A stretch of 64,000 bases of DNA, taken from Casuarina equisetifolia (taxonomy: Eukaryota > Streptophyta > Magnoliopsida > Fagales > Casuarinaceae). Below are positions 1 to 19,310 of this stretch, piece by piece. The position numbers and the translations under genes are program-made. Below the pieces are notes generated by a model, which saw only the letters and a list, made by a program, of their open reading frames with translations, made no database searches and was not told where the DNA came from. Within the stretch, counting starts at the first letter, position 1, and every line of letters begins with the position of its first letter. Location of the stretch: positions 22,333,491 through 22,397,490 of the forward strand of contig CM052361.1 in NCBI GenBank assembly GCA_028551475.1, read 5' to 3'.

Positions 1-1599
1 ACTCCTCCATTTCTGTTGTGTCATTGACTTCTTAAATAACAAGTCATCACGGGTACCCTATGGTCGCAATCTATCAAAACATCAGAGCTGAAAAACCACA
101 CAAACTTGTTATTAATTTTTTTAAGAATTGTGAATGTGGACAACAGATAGCTTCTCCCTTGTCTGTCAAACAATAGTAAAAAGGACGTCAGATGTATTTC
201 ACAATTGAGTTACCGTCGGCAACCAATAATCTCAATGATTTCTAGAGCCATCTTGGATTCTTCCCTAAGCTAAGCAACGTAATGGCCTTACACCTTTGTC
301 CATAGTATTTTTATAAGATTCGGACAGCACACAAAGATTCCAATTAATAGAGAGTTTAACACAAAAATAGAATAAAAAATTAAATAATTCTGCTCAATAA
401 GCTTCAACCCGTGAGCTAAAGATATTATTGAAAAATCAACAGTTTAACGACCTAGCACCAAGGTTATGAATTGTAGTTAATCTTATCGATTTTAGCGCCA
501 AGAAAATGATTTTGATCTATAGCAGTATTATCGACTGCTGGAATAGCTAATACAGGAAGAATTGACAATGCCGATGGCCCAATTGATGGACGAGGATTTA
601 TGCACCTTCGCAATGCGTAGAGGGAAAAGACTTGTCATAAAAAGTGAAAAGTGTCATCCTTTTTCGTACATATCATGTCTTGTGCATAATGCAACGTGGT
701 TGCGTAAAGAAGAATGCAACGCGGACTTCATTAATCGTGAAGACTTTAAATGTACTCTTCCTGGTCCAGGTTCCATTAGCTTTATGTCATGTCCTCTATG
801 AGGTGTCTAATATGAATAGTAAAGTGCGCTGTATAAATAGGAGGTGGTACTTTTCAATTCCCTCCTAGTCTCTCAGCCTCTCAACCTTTCTGTTGCAGTA
901 ACCTGTTTTTTTGTAACTTTTCCTGTTTCTTGTGTATGGGATTGACCCACAAGGTTCTAACATCAACCTAGCCATATTTATCCTCAAGCTAGAATTTTAT
1001 GAGTTAAATGTTCAAAACTTAAATAATATATGTTGAATTATCTACCATATAATGCTTTCATAAAAAGATTTGTAGATTGATCTATGGTCTAGATGTGATG
1101 AGGTGCAATCACTTCTTCCAATATCTTTTTTCACATGAACCAATAGTTAATCTTAGGATCTTAGTCCGCTTACTGAAAATGAAATTGACCAGGATATGTG
1201 TTGTTGTCTCGTTATCACATTGTAAGTCATGAGCAATGGTAGGTGCACACTAAGATCCTTAAGTAACTCGTTGACCTAGACAATCAAACTAGCAAGAGCC
1301 ATAACTCAATACGTAGATTTAGTATAAGAATCAAAGTCATTTCTTAGTCATTCGTAATACCAAGGATCCTTCAAGCTTAACATAATGATTTATGTTAAAC
1401 CTTTATGTCATGGGATATGTGCTCCGCTCAAATTATTGGAGGTAGTGAGCTTAAAACTATAGGATGAAGAGAACAAAAGATCCAACTTTTAATGTTTCTT
1501 GGAACCCTCAAAGAAGCTTACATGTATGAGTATTTTGGCATAATCATGAACCAACTTAGGATATCCTTAAAATAATTGAATTAGACTCTTTTTATTTGG
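1..1599. other. Intergenic, no gene recognised
   Basis: Reading frames here are short (about 80 codons or less) and show no family motif. A TATA-like TATAAATAG near 832-840 precedes a pyrimidine-rich stretch, which could be part of an old retroelement LTR, but I found no partner repeat to confirm it. Confidence 0.4.
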
Positions 1600-2040
1600 T
1601 GCAATGCATGCTATGTAAATGAAAGCCTTATTGGTACCTGGAGTATGTATTGCAACAATGCAATAGTTTGTCACATTATTAGACAAGGGAATTTTTGGGT
1701 AGACAAATTCGCAAATTATGACCATCATGTTTTAGATATGGAAACTTTTGATCAACTAGGCTTCTTAGCAAGCTCATACAACAAGGATTTCAGAAATAAT
1801 TAGCTTAGCCTAGGAAATTATAGGTCTCCATTGGGTTATGTCTATACACAGCCCTTTGTATTTTTTTTTTCTTTTTCCAAATACATATGTTCATGTTGAG
1901 AATCTGGTCTATAGTTTCGTTTAATTTCCAAGGGTTAGTTTTAGATACTGCCTTTTTTGTTCCTATAATGTATAGTTATTATGCCTAACATTGTTTTTCT
2001 TAATAAAATGTGTTAAAATATTGTTATTCTTTTAAAAGAA
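1600..2040 (+). mobile_element. LINE 3' end relic with RNase H-like C-terminus
   Basis: From about 1671 the plus strand reads HIIRQGNFWVDKFANY followed by LGFLASSYNKDF, a stop, then LGNYRSP. This resembles the C-terminal end of plant non-LTR retrotransposon polyproteins, where an RNase H domain ends in a SHIxREGN..ADKLAN motif followed by a W/F..LP..L..D..G.P.YR tail. The frame is broken by a stop near 1800 and is followed by a T-rich 3' UTR with AATAAA-like sequence. It belongs to a different LINE family from the four copies further right, whose 3' ends look different. Assignment rests on motif recognition only. Confidence 0.55.
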
Positions 2041-3959
2041 AAACTAGCTTAGGATATGAAAGGGATAAACAATCTCCGATCTCGTTTTTGTTAGATAAAT
2101 CAACCTACCTATCAATCTCTAGTATGAAGATTGATCTTGCCTAATGTTAAATAAGAAAAATTGATCTTGCCTAATGTTACTTAATCGTGCCAGAGCTAAG
2201 TGAATTCTAAAACAAGAAAAATTCTGTAAATTTTGTGTTCCATAAACACGAAACTTGTGTTGGTCTGTAAAACATTTTCAGGCACCGATAGACTATTCCC
2301 TCCCCTTGATTCTAGAAACTGGAAGGAAGATCCACGTATACCTAGATGGAGATATTCCTTGACTGGTGGATCAAAAATCCACCCTTCATCAAGAAAGAGC
2401 CTGGCTTTCGAGATGCTTGTTTGATTGTTTCACGTCAATAAAGCTGAATGGTCGTACCATGTACGGTGGTCTATGAGAGGGCCATGCAAGACTACATTAT
2501 TCGGAGTGGCTAGCAAAGAAAGGTGGCAGGCCAGATAAGAGGATTAGAAGCTTTCACAAACTCAACGCCAGTTTCCTAGTAAAACTTTTTCCTTAGGACA
2601 ATCAGAAGACCCATCCATAACTAATTTTGCTTTGAAACCCTAGGCAACCAACTACATTCATCTTAGTAATATGGGGAAAAAGAAGCCATGTTTGAAGGAA
2701 TGGCATCTGATCCTGTGGTGGCAAAGGAGGGCTAAGGGATAGAAATGTCATTTTGAAATTTTTGTTTGGTTTCAAGTTCTAAATTTGCAGAAAGTTGGGC
2801 TACTGGTCGTACTACGTTGGGTTAAGCGGTTGGAGTTGTGGTCTTCGGTTGAATTGTTGGTTGATCCCGTCAAGTGGAAGTTCATTAGTATTTTCTAAAT
2901 GAAGAGAAGGTGACTGTTCACCTGCCGTAAAACCATTGGAACGCGAGGCACGTTAGGGTGAGTCGGATATGTTTTGGACTCATTAGGCATGGAAAATTCC
3001 GAAATTCTGGGTTCGTAATGGGCCTAGTAATGACACAGTAGCTGGAAATGAGATGTGGATTTCTGCAAGATTGAGCTTTCTTCTTAATGGGTTGGTCTGA
3101 AAACCTTTGTGCTGCAGTTTGCTACGAAAGGAAAGTCATTTTATAAAAGTAGTACAATGAGATAAAGACATTCACACAGGAAATATGAAGATAACATTCC
3201 TGTCTTGTGTTGAAACCTAAGAGAACTAACTGTAGAGAACCAAGTAGTAAATTTGTTCTACATAAAGCTCGTAAGAGTATAAAACTTTGTAGAACAATTC
3301 ATAAGAATATTGTACGAAATGGTATTTAGGCCACTGGCTGTAGAACAATGGAGATGGAGTTTTTATGCCAAGTTCAGATGTAACAACCAATTGATTAAGA
3401 ATACAACTATGGAGAATGTCTCAACCATTGACCTTGAGAAGTGGAAGCCAAAGATTGCATAACCAAACCGATTTTAGTAATGTATTGATGTTTCATTGGT
3501 ACAATACCGTTTACTGTAATATATGAAGATAAGAAAGTTGATGTTTTATAAACTCTTTTCTCCCATGTTCAATATTGGATAACCCATGTTCTACAATGCA
3601 TGGAGCTCAAGAAAGTGATGTCAGACTTTTGTGGTGCAGTGTGTATCAGAAACTGAGAATTAATCCTCCTAGAAAAACAAGCATACACCTACGCGTGGTG
3701 CAACAACGCAGAATCAAAGTTTGATCCCTCTTCATGTCTTTCGCCAAATAAATCTTTGTTTTATTTCCAATCCTGACCTTGAGATTAAAAAGCATAACAT
3801 AGAACATGTAGAAAACAAGGACAAAACTTACTCTATGAATCATGCGTTGATGATGTCAAGTCTAAGCAATACTATATGGACTGCTTGCAGGCCCGGTGAA
3901 ACGTGTTATTAATTGCTACAACATTTGTATTGAGGATTAATGTAGAGTAATGTAGGTGT
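2041..3959. other. Intergenic, no gene recognised
   Basis: Only short unrelated frames (65 codons or fewer) and AT-rich sequence. I see no domain motif, RNA gene or clear repeat in it. Confidence 0.4.
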
Positions 3960-4650
3960 TCGGTGAGTCATTTGTAGGCTTTTTCTCTCTTACATATAGT
4001 AGGCACCATGAAGTTCAACTGAGATAGGAATAATAGATGAAATAGCAGCGGCTTTAGACCTGGCGACGAAGCCTTGAAGCATAAAGTCCTCAAAAGAATT
4101 CTTACGGTGACGTCTTCACCGAGTAATGATGGTCGATTTCTCAACAAAGGAACACAGAAATTTAGGGGTTCAGTTGGAACCCTAACCAGAGCATACAATC
4201 GAGAAAACTAGAATCTTCTTACGGTTCCCCCCTCTTCTACTGTACACAGTAACTAACACACTTGGGCATAAACTATTACACGATCTTCAGCCCGCTTACC
4301 CCTTCTAAACCAAGCCCAAGTAGAGCCCAACTATATTACATCATCCACAACCCCAAAACACAACCTACGTGCACAATTCCACAACATATAGTCCACACCG
4401 AAATTACAAACACATATCTCGGGCACAATTCCTACCCCTTAAGATTAGCCTTGTCCTCAAGGTTGCAAATCTGGAAAACGCCTCATAAGTTGAGATTCTT
4501 CCTCTTATGTAGCTTCTGCTAGAGATTTCCCTTTCTAATGAATCAGTAGCTCCTTTTTCTGCCTGTGTGCGCTGCTCCAGCACAGCTTGCCAGGTGCACG
4601 CCAATCTGGTTGTACTCACACTGTTCTAGATCTGTATCACCTGCAAATCT
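3960..4650 (-). mobile_element. Ty3/gypsy-type retroelement relic, pol 3' end and possible LTR
   Basis: On the minus strand, around 4490-4440, one frame reads NLEDKANLKG then stop. This resembles the LEDK-type C-terminus seen at the end of plant gypsy polyproteins, usually just before the 3' LTR. The sequence to its left on this map (about 3960-4435) has no coding content and would be the LTR side. Neighbouring frames carry other short ORFs, so the element is decayed. No second LTR was found in the window. Confidence 0.4.
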
Positions 4651-5059
4651 TTCTAACTGAGAACTCCAACTTCTAAGAAACAGTCCCAGTACATTGCAAC
4701 ACTCTATATGGTCCATGAAACCTGGGAGCAAGCCTGTTAAATCTGCAGGACCTCTTTTCTCTTAGCATCATAAAAGCTTTTCATTCTCGATTGCGCTGAA
4801 TTCTTTTTGATCCTACTCAAAACCGGATCCCTCTTAATGGTCCAAAGCCTACAGTGAGGTCAAAAAAGAGCACGGTGGACATATAAGTCCTAAAATGAGG
4901 TGAGTAGGCTCAGAAAAGAGTGAGCAAAGCCCAAAACAAAGCAAATAAAGCCCTTGCAAGGGATTAAGACCTGCCTGGGGGCATGGGAACCACGATGGGA
5001 TGATAGAAAATAAAGCCCGCTATGCTACGAAGGCAGCTCTTGGCATAAATCTCAAGAAA
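4651..5059. other. Intergenic, no gene recognised
   Basis: No frame with a recognisable motif. The right edge near 5041-5070 shares a short sequence (TGGCATAAATCTC followed by AGAAATAGAGAAGCAA) with 7606-7636, so it may mark a rearrangement boundary around pseudogene A. Confidence 0.35.
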
Positions 5060-6413
5060 TAGAGAAGCAAGCAGGGACGATTATGGCTTGCTGAAAAAAA
5101 AAAAACCGAAAAAAAGAAGTGTTGTATGATCCAAAAAAAGACTTAAAACAAAGGGTAAGTATAACAAATAATGATTTCAACTTAAAAAGAAGACAAGAAA
5201 GAGCAAATGGTAAAAAAGGGTTACATGAAAAGTCCTTTTGTTGCAACCCCTTATTGTCTTTTTGATTTTATATTATGAATTTGGAAATGGGAAAGGAATT
5301 TTCCATTCAATAAAAAAAAAAATTCAATACATTTTTAGGTGTTTGTAAGTGACATGTACAAGAGAGGCCATTTACATAGGTCAAATAGAGGTCTAATTAT
5401 GGTAATGAAATTCTAAGGTTTTCTTAATAAGAAAATAGTTTCTTATAATAAAAAGATGAATGACAATGTCATTTATGGAAAATATTATTTTGAATGAAAT
5501 TTGGAGGCTTCTAACTCTTATCATTTTATAAATATAGTAGTTTTTGTAATGTTGGAGTATGTCCCTATACTTATGTACTTCAAATTTTATTAATTCAATT
5601 TACATTTTCACCAAAAAAAAATGAATGAAAATGATGAAATTCATAGGGATCCCTATGATAGAAGAATTTCCTATAATAAAAAAACATAATATTAATATGA
5701 TTCCTGTCTTTAAAAATGTGATTCATATTCTTTGTAAAGACAAAAGATGTTTTAGTAGCATAACTTTGTAAGAAAGGATAAATCGTTTTACTTGTTATCA
5801 TGTAACTCTTAATTAATGAATTAGTAATTACATGACTAATTCTCATAGACTAGTTCATCAAAGATTTTTAGTACATCACTATGGTGTTGGGCACTAATTT
5901 CTATATGCAAAATCAAGCCCAAATACTTTTGGTTGTATCTAAGTCCTCTTTAATATAGTAGTTCCACAATGGTCAAAGTTGCCTTGCAACTTATTTACTT
6001 ACTACTTCCATTTCACTATCTAATTAAACCTACTTATGGGGATATAATAATTGAAACAAATCATCCTTCCAAGTTAATATAGAAGAATAATATATTTTCT
6101 TCTATCGAATTATACAACAATTTCATCCATGACTCACAATAACCCCTCCTTGTACAAAATCTTTCTGTTTATCTAATTTTATAGACTAAATGATTTTTTT
6201 GCTTATAGATAAGTATATGAAATACTGTCTACATATGTTCTTAAATTTGTTTTCGCATAAATACGACTCTTGGTATCAATGGTTTTACATAACTAGTAAT
6301 ATTTCTCACAAATCATTCGAGGGTATCCAAGCTGAATAAGCAAATAGTACCTTATGCAATAGTACAAGCAAGGACACTAACATTTGTTTGCTTTGACTGA
6401 AAACCATATGTAC
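5060..6413. repeat. 3'-flank repeat shared by copies A, B and C
   Basis: The segment starting AGCAGGGACG..TTATGGCTT and running to the A stop codon is homologous to about 9510-10290 (3' of B) and 20525-21299 (3' of C). It is the downstream flank that duplicated with the gene. The A version is longer because it carries a short LINE insertion at 5469-5620 and other AT-rich additions. Confidence 0.65.
5469..5620 (+). mobile_element. 5'-truncated LINE 3' end with target-site duplication
   Basis: About 150 bp matching the 3' UTR of the LINE at 47476-49343 (TTTGGAGGCTTC..., ...TTTTGTAAT..., ...AATTTACATTTTCACC then an A run). It is flanked by near-identical 13-bp direct repeats, ATGAATGACAATG at 5456-5468 and ATGAATGAAAATG at 5621-5633, as expected for target-primed insertion. 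Confidence 0.7.
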
Positions 6414-7335
6414 TTATGAGAGTAATAAGCCATTTACGGTCATTCCACCATTAACACAAATAGTTTGTCCCGTTGTATAAGAAGCTGCAGGAAGGCATAG
6501 AAATGCTACGAAGGAGGACACTTCTTTTGGCTCTCCAGTACGTCCCATTGGTGTTTGGGAGATAACCGCTTTAGTTAGGTTTTCATCGCTATAAATCTGT
6601 TGAGGAATTAATTTTAAGAATGGAAATATCAAGAATTCAAATAAAAGAGTATGAAAAGAATTGTTACAGGTTCGGCAAGGGGAGTCTTGATGACCCATGG
6701 AGCAACAAAATTTTAAAAATGTCTCAAATTTTTCTTTGTTTCCTGCAATGTGAAAAATGTCACAAATTTATCTTTATTTCTATCTCGTAAGTACAGTGCA
6801 TGAATGAGTAGAGAAAAATTGTAATCCTAATGTTGACTTAGTCTCCTAATTATTCAACCACATAAAAACTATTAACCAGGTTATACTGTTCCAAAAATAA
6901 TTTTTTTATTTCTAAATTATAAAAAATGCTAATAGATATATAGGAAAAAATTCCATCGGATACGTACATTGCTTGTATGTGCTACCCAATCTTGAGAGAC
7001 TACATAACCAGCTATATAAAAGAAAAAGCCTAATAGAGTTTAAAGAAACCAAAAATCAGACAATTATACTTGACTTGAAGGTTTTCATCGGAAGCCAATC
7101 TAACACGTTGGCTTTTTCATGGTAGCTGATTTAGCAATGAAAACCATTTTTAAACATCATAACAAAGTAGGCAATGATCTATTAGGATTGTCATGAATTA
7201 AATTGAATTCATATTTCATAGATTTTCAATTTTTGTTGGATACATATCGAAGGTTGGATATTTTAAATCTGGTGGATACACTCCTAGGCTTGAAAAGGCC
7301 ACTTTCATAGCCATAAAAAGCTATAAAATCGTGGA
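6414..7335 (-). pseudogene. Tropinone reductase-like SDR copy A, truncated pseudogene
   Basis: Exon 5 (6596-6414) is complete and open. It encodes [40 protein letters not shown] and ends NGLLLS. Exon 4 keeps only its last part (about 6712-6668, [13 protein letters not shown]) with a GT donor. Upstream of 6712 homology to exon 4 stops; exons 3 and 2 are absent, and from about 6780 to 7335 the sequence resumes in intron-1 sequence homologous to B (about 13920-14340). Exon 1 is also missing. A deletion inside an ancestral gene explains this. Exon 5 is closest to the B/C subfamily ([16 protein letters not shown] end). The usual VDGG is VNGG here. Confidence 0.8.
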
Positions 7336-8649
7336 GTTTGGAGCCTGATTCGGTGAAAGGTCAATAGTTTAGTCAATAAAGAATTCAAAAAGGAGATGGA
7401 GAGTGTCATGAAAAAGAAACAATTTCGACTGGATCAAGTTCGTGCTAGCGAAACTTGGGTAGAGCAACGAAAGTGATTTGTTCGGATTAAACAAATTGGA
7501 TTGGGTTCATTCAAGTTGAAGCCAAAAAAGAAATTGGATTGGAGGGAGGATCAATTTCAAACGAATCGGAAACAAGTGGGATTGAGTCGGTAGGATGCAC
7601 ATGGCATAAATCTCCAGAAATAGAGAAGCAATCTCTATGGAGTCTAACAATTATTACGGAATTTTTTTAATGAATTTCAGTTTTGTAGTTTTTATTAGTT
7701 TGGATGGAATAAAGAAAAATGTGCCTGCTATTTTCGTGCACCACTCCAAGTGATGCAGTTAGAGCTTCTTGAGATGAGAAGCAGTTTGTGGGAAAAATTA
7801 GAAACAATTAGTGTGTTGAGATGCCAAAGTAGGAGAGAAGAGCAACGATAACCAAGGTATCACATCAAGTGGCTAGAAAAGTATGCCGCAGTTGCAAAAA
7901 TAAAGGCTATTTGAATTCATACGGCCAAAAGCTTAGATAATTTAGAAAATAAAGATTAGATAGTTCAAGGTGTTGGAATTATCTAAAGGAATTTTTTATT
8001 TCTAAAATGTAATTTATCTATAAAGGGTAGATAAAACTGCACTGTTCAAGAAATTGATGAATTTCTTGAACAACAACGAAGAACACGAAGAACCCTAAAA
8101 TTGTGAGAAGAAACTGTGTGGCTCAATTGGATTAATTTTTCTGCACAATGATGTTTGAATATATAGCAAACGAAACTACAATGGAAAAGAAAGAAAACCC
8201 CTAATAAAACCATATCAAATCGGCACTAATCATTTACTAATTTGGATGTCAATAATATGTGGAATGAATTTGAACATTTAGGGGGATCGTTGAAGGTTAG
8301 TGCGCAAATCTTCCCTTGTTGGGTTCGTTGAGTTTGGTGGAAGAATTACCAGGAGTCCCCTTAAGGCATGCTCTCTGTTGCCGGGGTTCCGACCAGATTT
8401 GTACAGCGTTGGGCGGAGAAGTCGGGAAAGGAGACAGCGCGCGCGAGAGGCTACTATCAGGGCTGACGTGTCCGTCCACGTGTATTGGTGAATTTGACCG
8501 AAAGCCACATGGTGCTGACGTGGCACACATATTTGTTTCTTTGAATTTTAATAAAGGTGAAGAACCCCATGGGTTCGAACATATGGATTAATAAAAATTT
8601 CCAATTCCTAAAAGGGAGGTTTCTCTTTAACAAGGCATTGTTTTTTTTT
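7336..8649. other. Intergenic stretch with possible LTR remnant, no gene
   Basis: No SDR exon or other domain was found. About 7970-8270 begins TGTTGGAATTATCT and contains a TATA-like TCTATAAAGGGTAG, which is reminiscent of a retroelement LTR, but no partner copy is visible. The GC-richer stretch 8290-8530 gives overlapping ORFs on both strands with no recognisable product; I read these as chance frames. Confidence 0.3.
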
Positions 8650-10290
8650 TTTTTTTAAGAAGCAAGGATAATACAATAGTAGGATATAAGCTTAACCTTT
8701 AGAAAAAGAAAAATACCCTGTATATCATACTGTCATATAAAAAACTTAAAATGAAAGTATGAAATATATTAGGTAATGTATTTGCTTAATCCTATAGTTA
8801 TCTATAATTATATAGGCTTAATTGATCTTGTATGAAAATTGCTAAACATGGGCATATGAGGTAAAGTCTCTTTTAATGAGATGAGGTGAAATTTCTACTT
8901 AATGAAATTTAATTTTAATCTTGACATCCAATTACTTTTTTTTTTCAATAAACTAGAACAATACTCTAATATATTTTATTAATAAAAATTGAGTTGAAAT
9001 ACCATATCTTGTTGGAATTAAAGGTGGTGTTGGCTAACCCAACCAAATGTTACATGCCCTAAATAAGGGAAAAAAAAGTAAGAAAAGTCCTCAAAATAGA
9101 ATCAAATTCATTTAACTCCACAATTAGTTTCTCATATGAGAAAAAATGGTGGAGAATAATCCAAATTAGAATGAAGTGTATCACCTAAGAAGCATGATAA
9201 TGATTTATCAGAGTCATGCTATGGAATTGAGGACTCATTGAATTTAGCATCGAGGGAGCATTGGTCTCAAGTTTTTTAGGTCGTTGCTCCATCGTTAAGG
9301 GGCTCCAATCTAGCCTAAACACAAAAATTGTTAGCTTTAATGGTGCTAGTTATTATTTTCTTTCTCACTTTGGGTTAAAGGCATCCATTTATCACTTCAA
9401 GGCAATTAAGAACATCAATTCTCACTTTGTTTATTCTTATTACCCTAATGAGGGTTTCCCTTTTCCCTAGTAGTTCTCTTTTTGTTCTTCTGTCTTTTTG
9501 CTAAATACAAGCAGGGACGCTTATGGCTTTTTTAGGAGAAAAAAAAAAACAATTGTTGTGTGATGGGTAGAAAAGACGTAAAACGAAAGGTAAGTGAAAT
9601 AATTGATTATTTCAACTAAAAAAAAGAAGGTAAGAAAGAGAAAATGGTGAAAAGGGGCTTAGTTGAAAAGTCATTTTGGCTTAACCTCTTCTCATCCTTT
9701 TGATCAGATATTATGATTTTGGATATGGGAAAATAATTTTTTATTGAATATATTCTCGAGTGTCTATACGTGACATGTACAACAGAGGCCATTTACGTAG
9801 CTCTTATAGAGGTTTAGTTATAGTAAGCAGATTCTAATGTTTTTTGATTGATTGATTTATTTATTCTTTCTAACCCACCGCCACAAAACTTTATCCGACA
9901 GGTAAAGATGCCTTGATTCCAATTAAACTAAGACTTGCCGACAATCCTTCCAAATTAATATAGAAGAACAATGTACTTTCTTCTATCAAGTTATTCAACA
10001 ATTTCATCGACGACTTACAATAACGCCTTGTACAAAATCTTACTATTTATCTAATTCCATAGCTAAATGATACGTTTTGCTTGTAGATGAGTATGTGACG
10101 TACGGTCCATATATGTTCTTAAACTTGTTTTCACATACATACCTCTCTGGTATCAATGGGTCTACATAACTAGTAGCATTTCTCACAAATCGTTCTATGG
10201 TATTTAAGCTGAATAATCAAATAATACCTTATGCAATAGTACAAACAAGCACACTAACGTTTGATTGCTCTGATTGAGAGCCCTGTGTGC

Positions 10291-14644
<4,354 letters not shown>

Positions 14645-15477
14645 CTCGCCCTCTCCTTCTCCCTGATCGTAAACAACCACGCAAAGCTCCAGTGGGCTAA
14701 CCCCTTGCTACAACCGAACTTCAAATGACCACGTATTTGCTGTCAGTGGCTAAGCAGCAAGAGCCTTACAACTTTGTCTATGTACATTAGCTTTCATAAT
14801 AGATGCGTATTTTTCTTGGTGGCTCACAATATTGTTGCGGCAATGGATAATGCCCCACGAATGGAAGGTCGACAAATTACAACTTTTTAATCCTTTTGTC
14901 TTTATCCGGAAGAGACGAGACTCACTCTTGTAAAACTTGAATTTTGTTTCCTGTCATGGCGTGGAAATGCTGCTTTATCAAGTAAACAAACTTCTACCAT
15001 TTGTGGAGAATATCACAAAGATTCGACCTTTAAGTCGTTTTTTGATACTGTTCTTGATCGATGGTATTTTGTCAAAGATTGAGATGGAACAACCTACTTC
15101 TTAATTAAAAACAATTATTTGCCTGTATCTTACCTTTATTTTAAATTTATATCATTGACTTTGAAATCATTTACCCTTTTGAATGCATGACATTCACACA
15201 AAAACTTCATCAACAATATATATGTATACACAATGTATACACATGTATGCATGTGGGCATATATATACATATACACACATATCTATATGTTGTTTTTCAT
15301 TACATATATAGGTAAGATATATAGTTATAAAACAAAGTACATGCATGTTATTTTCAAATTTATTATGCATAAAAATCCCATTAGTACATCAAACAAGTGT
15401 ACAAAGCACATAGGTGCTTTATTTAATATTACATATAGGGAATATCAATTTTGTCCTCAATTTATGAACGTGAATGA

Positions 15478-17409
<1,932 letters not shown>

Positions 17410-17468
17410 TTTTCTCTCACTCTCCGTTTCTCTCTCAAACTCCTTGATCTTGTTGTGTCTGTCATCAG

Positions 17469-17476
17469 CTATATAT
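17469..17476 (-). promoter_or_regulatory. TATA box of copy D
   Basis: Minus-strand GATATATAGC, about 60-65 bp upstream of the D start codon, identical in core to the TATATAG element of E. Confidence 0.5.
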
Positions 17477-18425
17477 CGAGATTTATGAGTCTTGTGGCGC
17501 TGGCAAGGAGAGTAGGGAAGGCAAATTGAATTAAGTATCGAAAATAAAACATTTTGTCCTTTCCCTTGCAGGTAACGTCGTGTCAGTACACTTAGTAGAC
17601 TTAGGTGAGATAGTTCTTTTCCAAAAGAAAGTAAAAAAGAAACGGAAAAAAAATAAAGACTTTGCATATGAGTGTTTCCAATAAATTTTTTTTTCTCAAC
17701 AAAATAGAAGGAAACAAACCATAAATGCAGAAGACAATGTTGTGTGTGTATATAAGATGAAAGTACTATACTAACTATGCCATTCTCTATGGTAAAGATT
17801 AAATGAAAAAAAGTGATAAAATTAATTCATCCAATTAAGAAGATGTCATCTTTAGTCATTACTTGAAATCAAATTATATTCAGCCAATGTATAGGATGTA
17901 TCGTCTGCCCTAAACATGAAACCTGACTCTTACTTGTACTAGAAATAGACGGTTCAATTGTCGAAATCTGGCTCTTACTTGAACTATCCTAGCTTAAGTA
18001 CCATAACCATAATATCAGATGTAATAGTACCAAGATGTGACTTGAATGTTACATCCCTACGGATATTCTCCGTCAGAAATGGAAGTTGATTCACGTACTA
18101 AAAAAGGCAAGTCCAAGCGATGACAAGAATGAAGTTTAATTCATATCCTGGGATTTCATAAATTATGACCAAAAAAAAAAGAAAGGAAAAAAAAAGGAAA
18201 AAAAAAAAAGGCTGCAAAACTTTAAATCATCGAGCAGATGATTGGACGGCTTGGAAAATTCAGAGCCGCCGCCTGCATCCCGACATAGAACTCCCCCTTG
18301 TCAGCCCGTCCTTCCCAGGACCACATCTCTATACGTACCAATCAAAAAGGCCAATAATTTAGATACAGTCCAACCTGAGACATACGCTGCTTATCCACAA
18401 AAAATGATACGCGTGCTTTTGATGT

Positions 18426-19077
18426 GACATAAAAACCGCCACCGTCAACCGGTCCTTCCCAGGAAAACACCTCTATCCGGACCCATCACAAGGCCAATAA
18501 TTTAGCCACTGTCAAGGCTTACGTCTAAGTGCATAGGAGTTTTGAAAGCTAAAATGCGGATTTAAAAAGTTAAAGAAATATTTTTTTTATTGAACTTAAT
18601 TATAAGATATTATATATTTGATAGGATATTTTTATCTTACGTGTACTGGCACCTGCTGAGTGGTATTAGAACTAAATAATCGACCGAAATTTATAAGAAA
18701 AGCCAAATTGGTGATGATTTGCCACGAATGCTGTCGGAATTTCAAATAACGCAATGAGCTTGACATTCTAATATAAATCTAAAATTATGGTTGATTGAGT
18801 TTCAAATTCCTTCAATTTTATGAAGAATCACAACGGGTGTGATCTCCTAATTAAGAGGCATTCCTCTTCTATTCAGAAGATTGAAGTCAGAGTTGTAATT
18901 CTGGTGTAATTGTCGTGCGGCCAGGTAGACATAAGGTTGGCGACGAAGCGCGTGTGCTGCCCGCGCGCATCGTGCTTTTAGTCCTGCCGGCGTTGTTAAA
19001 AATACGTGGCCTTGACACATGGAGGTGACGTGGCCTGTTGACTGGTTGTGTTGATGTGGCTGTATCCTTTATTTTTT
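18426..19077. other. Spacer between the two duplicated blocks
   Basis: About 18440-18520 is a diverged local repeat of 18262-18375 (CCGTCCTTCCCAGGA and AAGGCCAATAATTTAG occur in both). The rest, including a GC-richer stretch at 18910-19060, holds no gene; its right end would be the LTR side of the copia relic that follows. Confidence 0.4.
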
Positions 19078-19310
19078 CTCTTAATATTCCTGGAAGTTGA
19101 TGGATTAGTACAAACTATAAACTGGTCTCGAAGGAGCTTAAATCTTGTTGATGAAAGGCTTTTTGTAAAGATGTTTGCTAATTGATCAATGGAAGATATG
19201 AAGTGTACAGATATTTGTTTGTTTTTTATTTACTTGCATACAAAACGAAAGTCTATCTTAACATCCTTTGTTCTAGCTTGGAAAATAAGATTTGTACAAA
19301 AAATAATACA
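19078..19310 (-). mobile_element. Ty1/copia pol C-terminal relic
   Basis: The minus strand reads FQARTKDVKIDFRFVCK, a stop, IKNKQISVHFISSIDQLANI, then FTKSLSSTRFKLLRDQF. This matches the well-known end of copia polyproteins, the RNase H C-terminus with ARTKHIEIDxHFVRE, a DQLADIFTKPL motif and RFxxLRxKL. One internal stop marks decay. It sits between the two tandem SDR blocks. Confidence 0.7.

Noticed and set aside
562-868. Two overlapping plus ORFs (79 and 74 codons)
   Set aside because: No motif, overlapping in different frames, and adjacent to a possible LTR-like stretch.
8278-8591. Overlapping ORFs on both strands (77-91 codons)
   Set aside because: Mutually overlapping frames in a GC-richer patch with no family match and no splice or promoter context.
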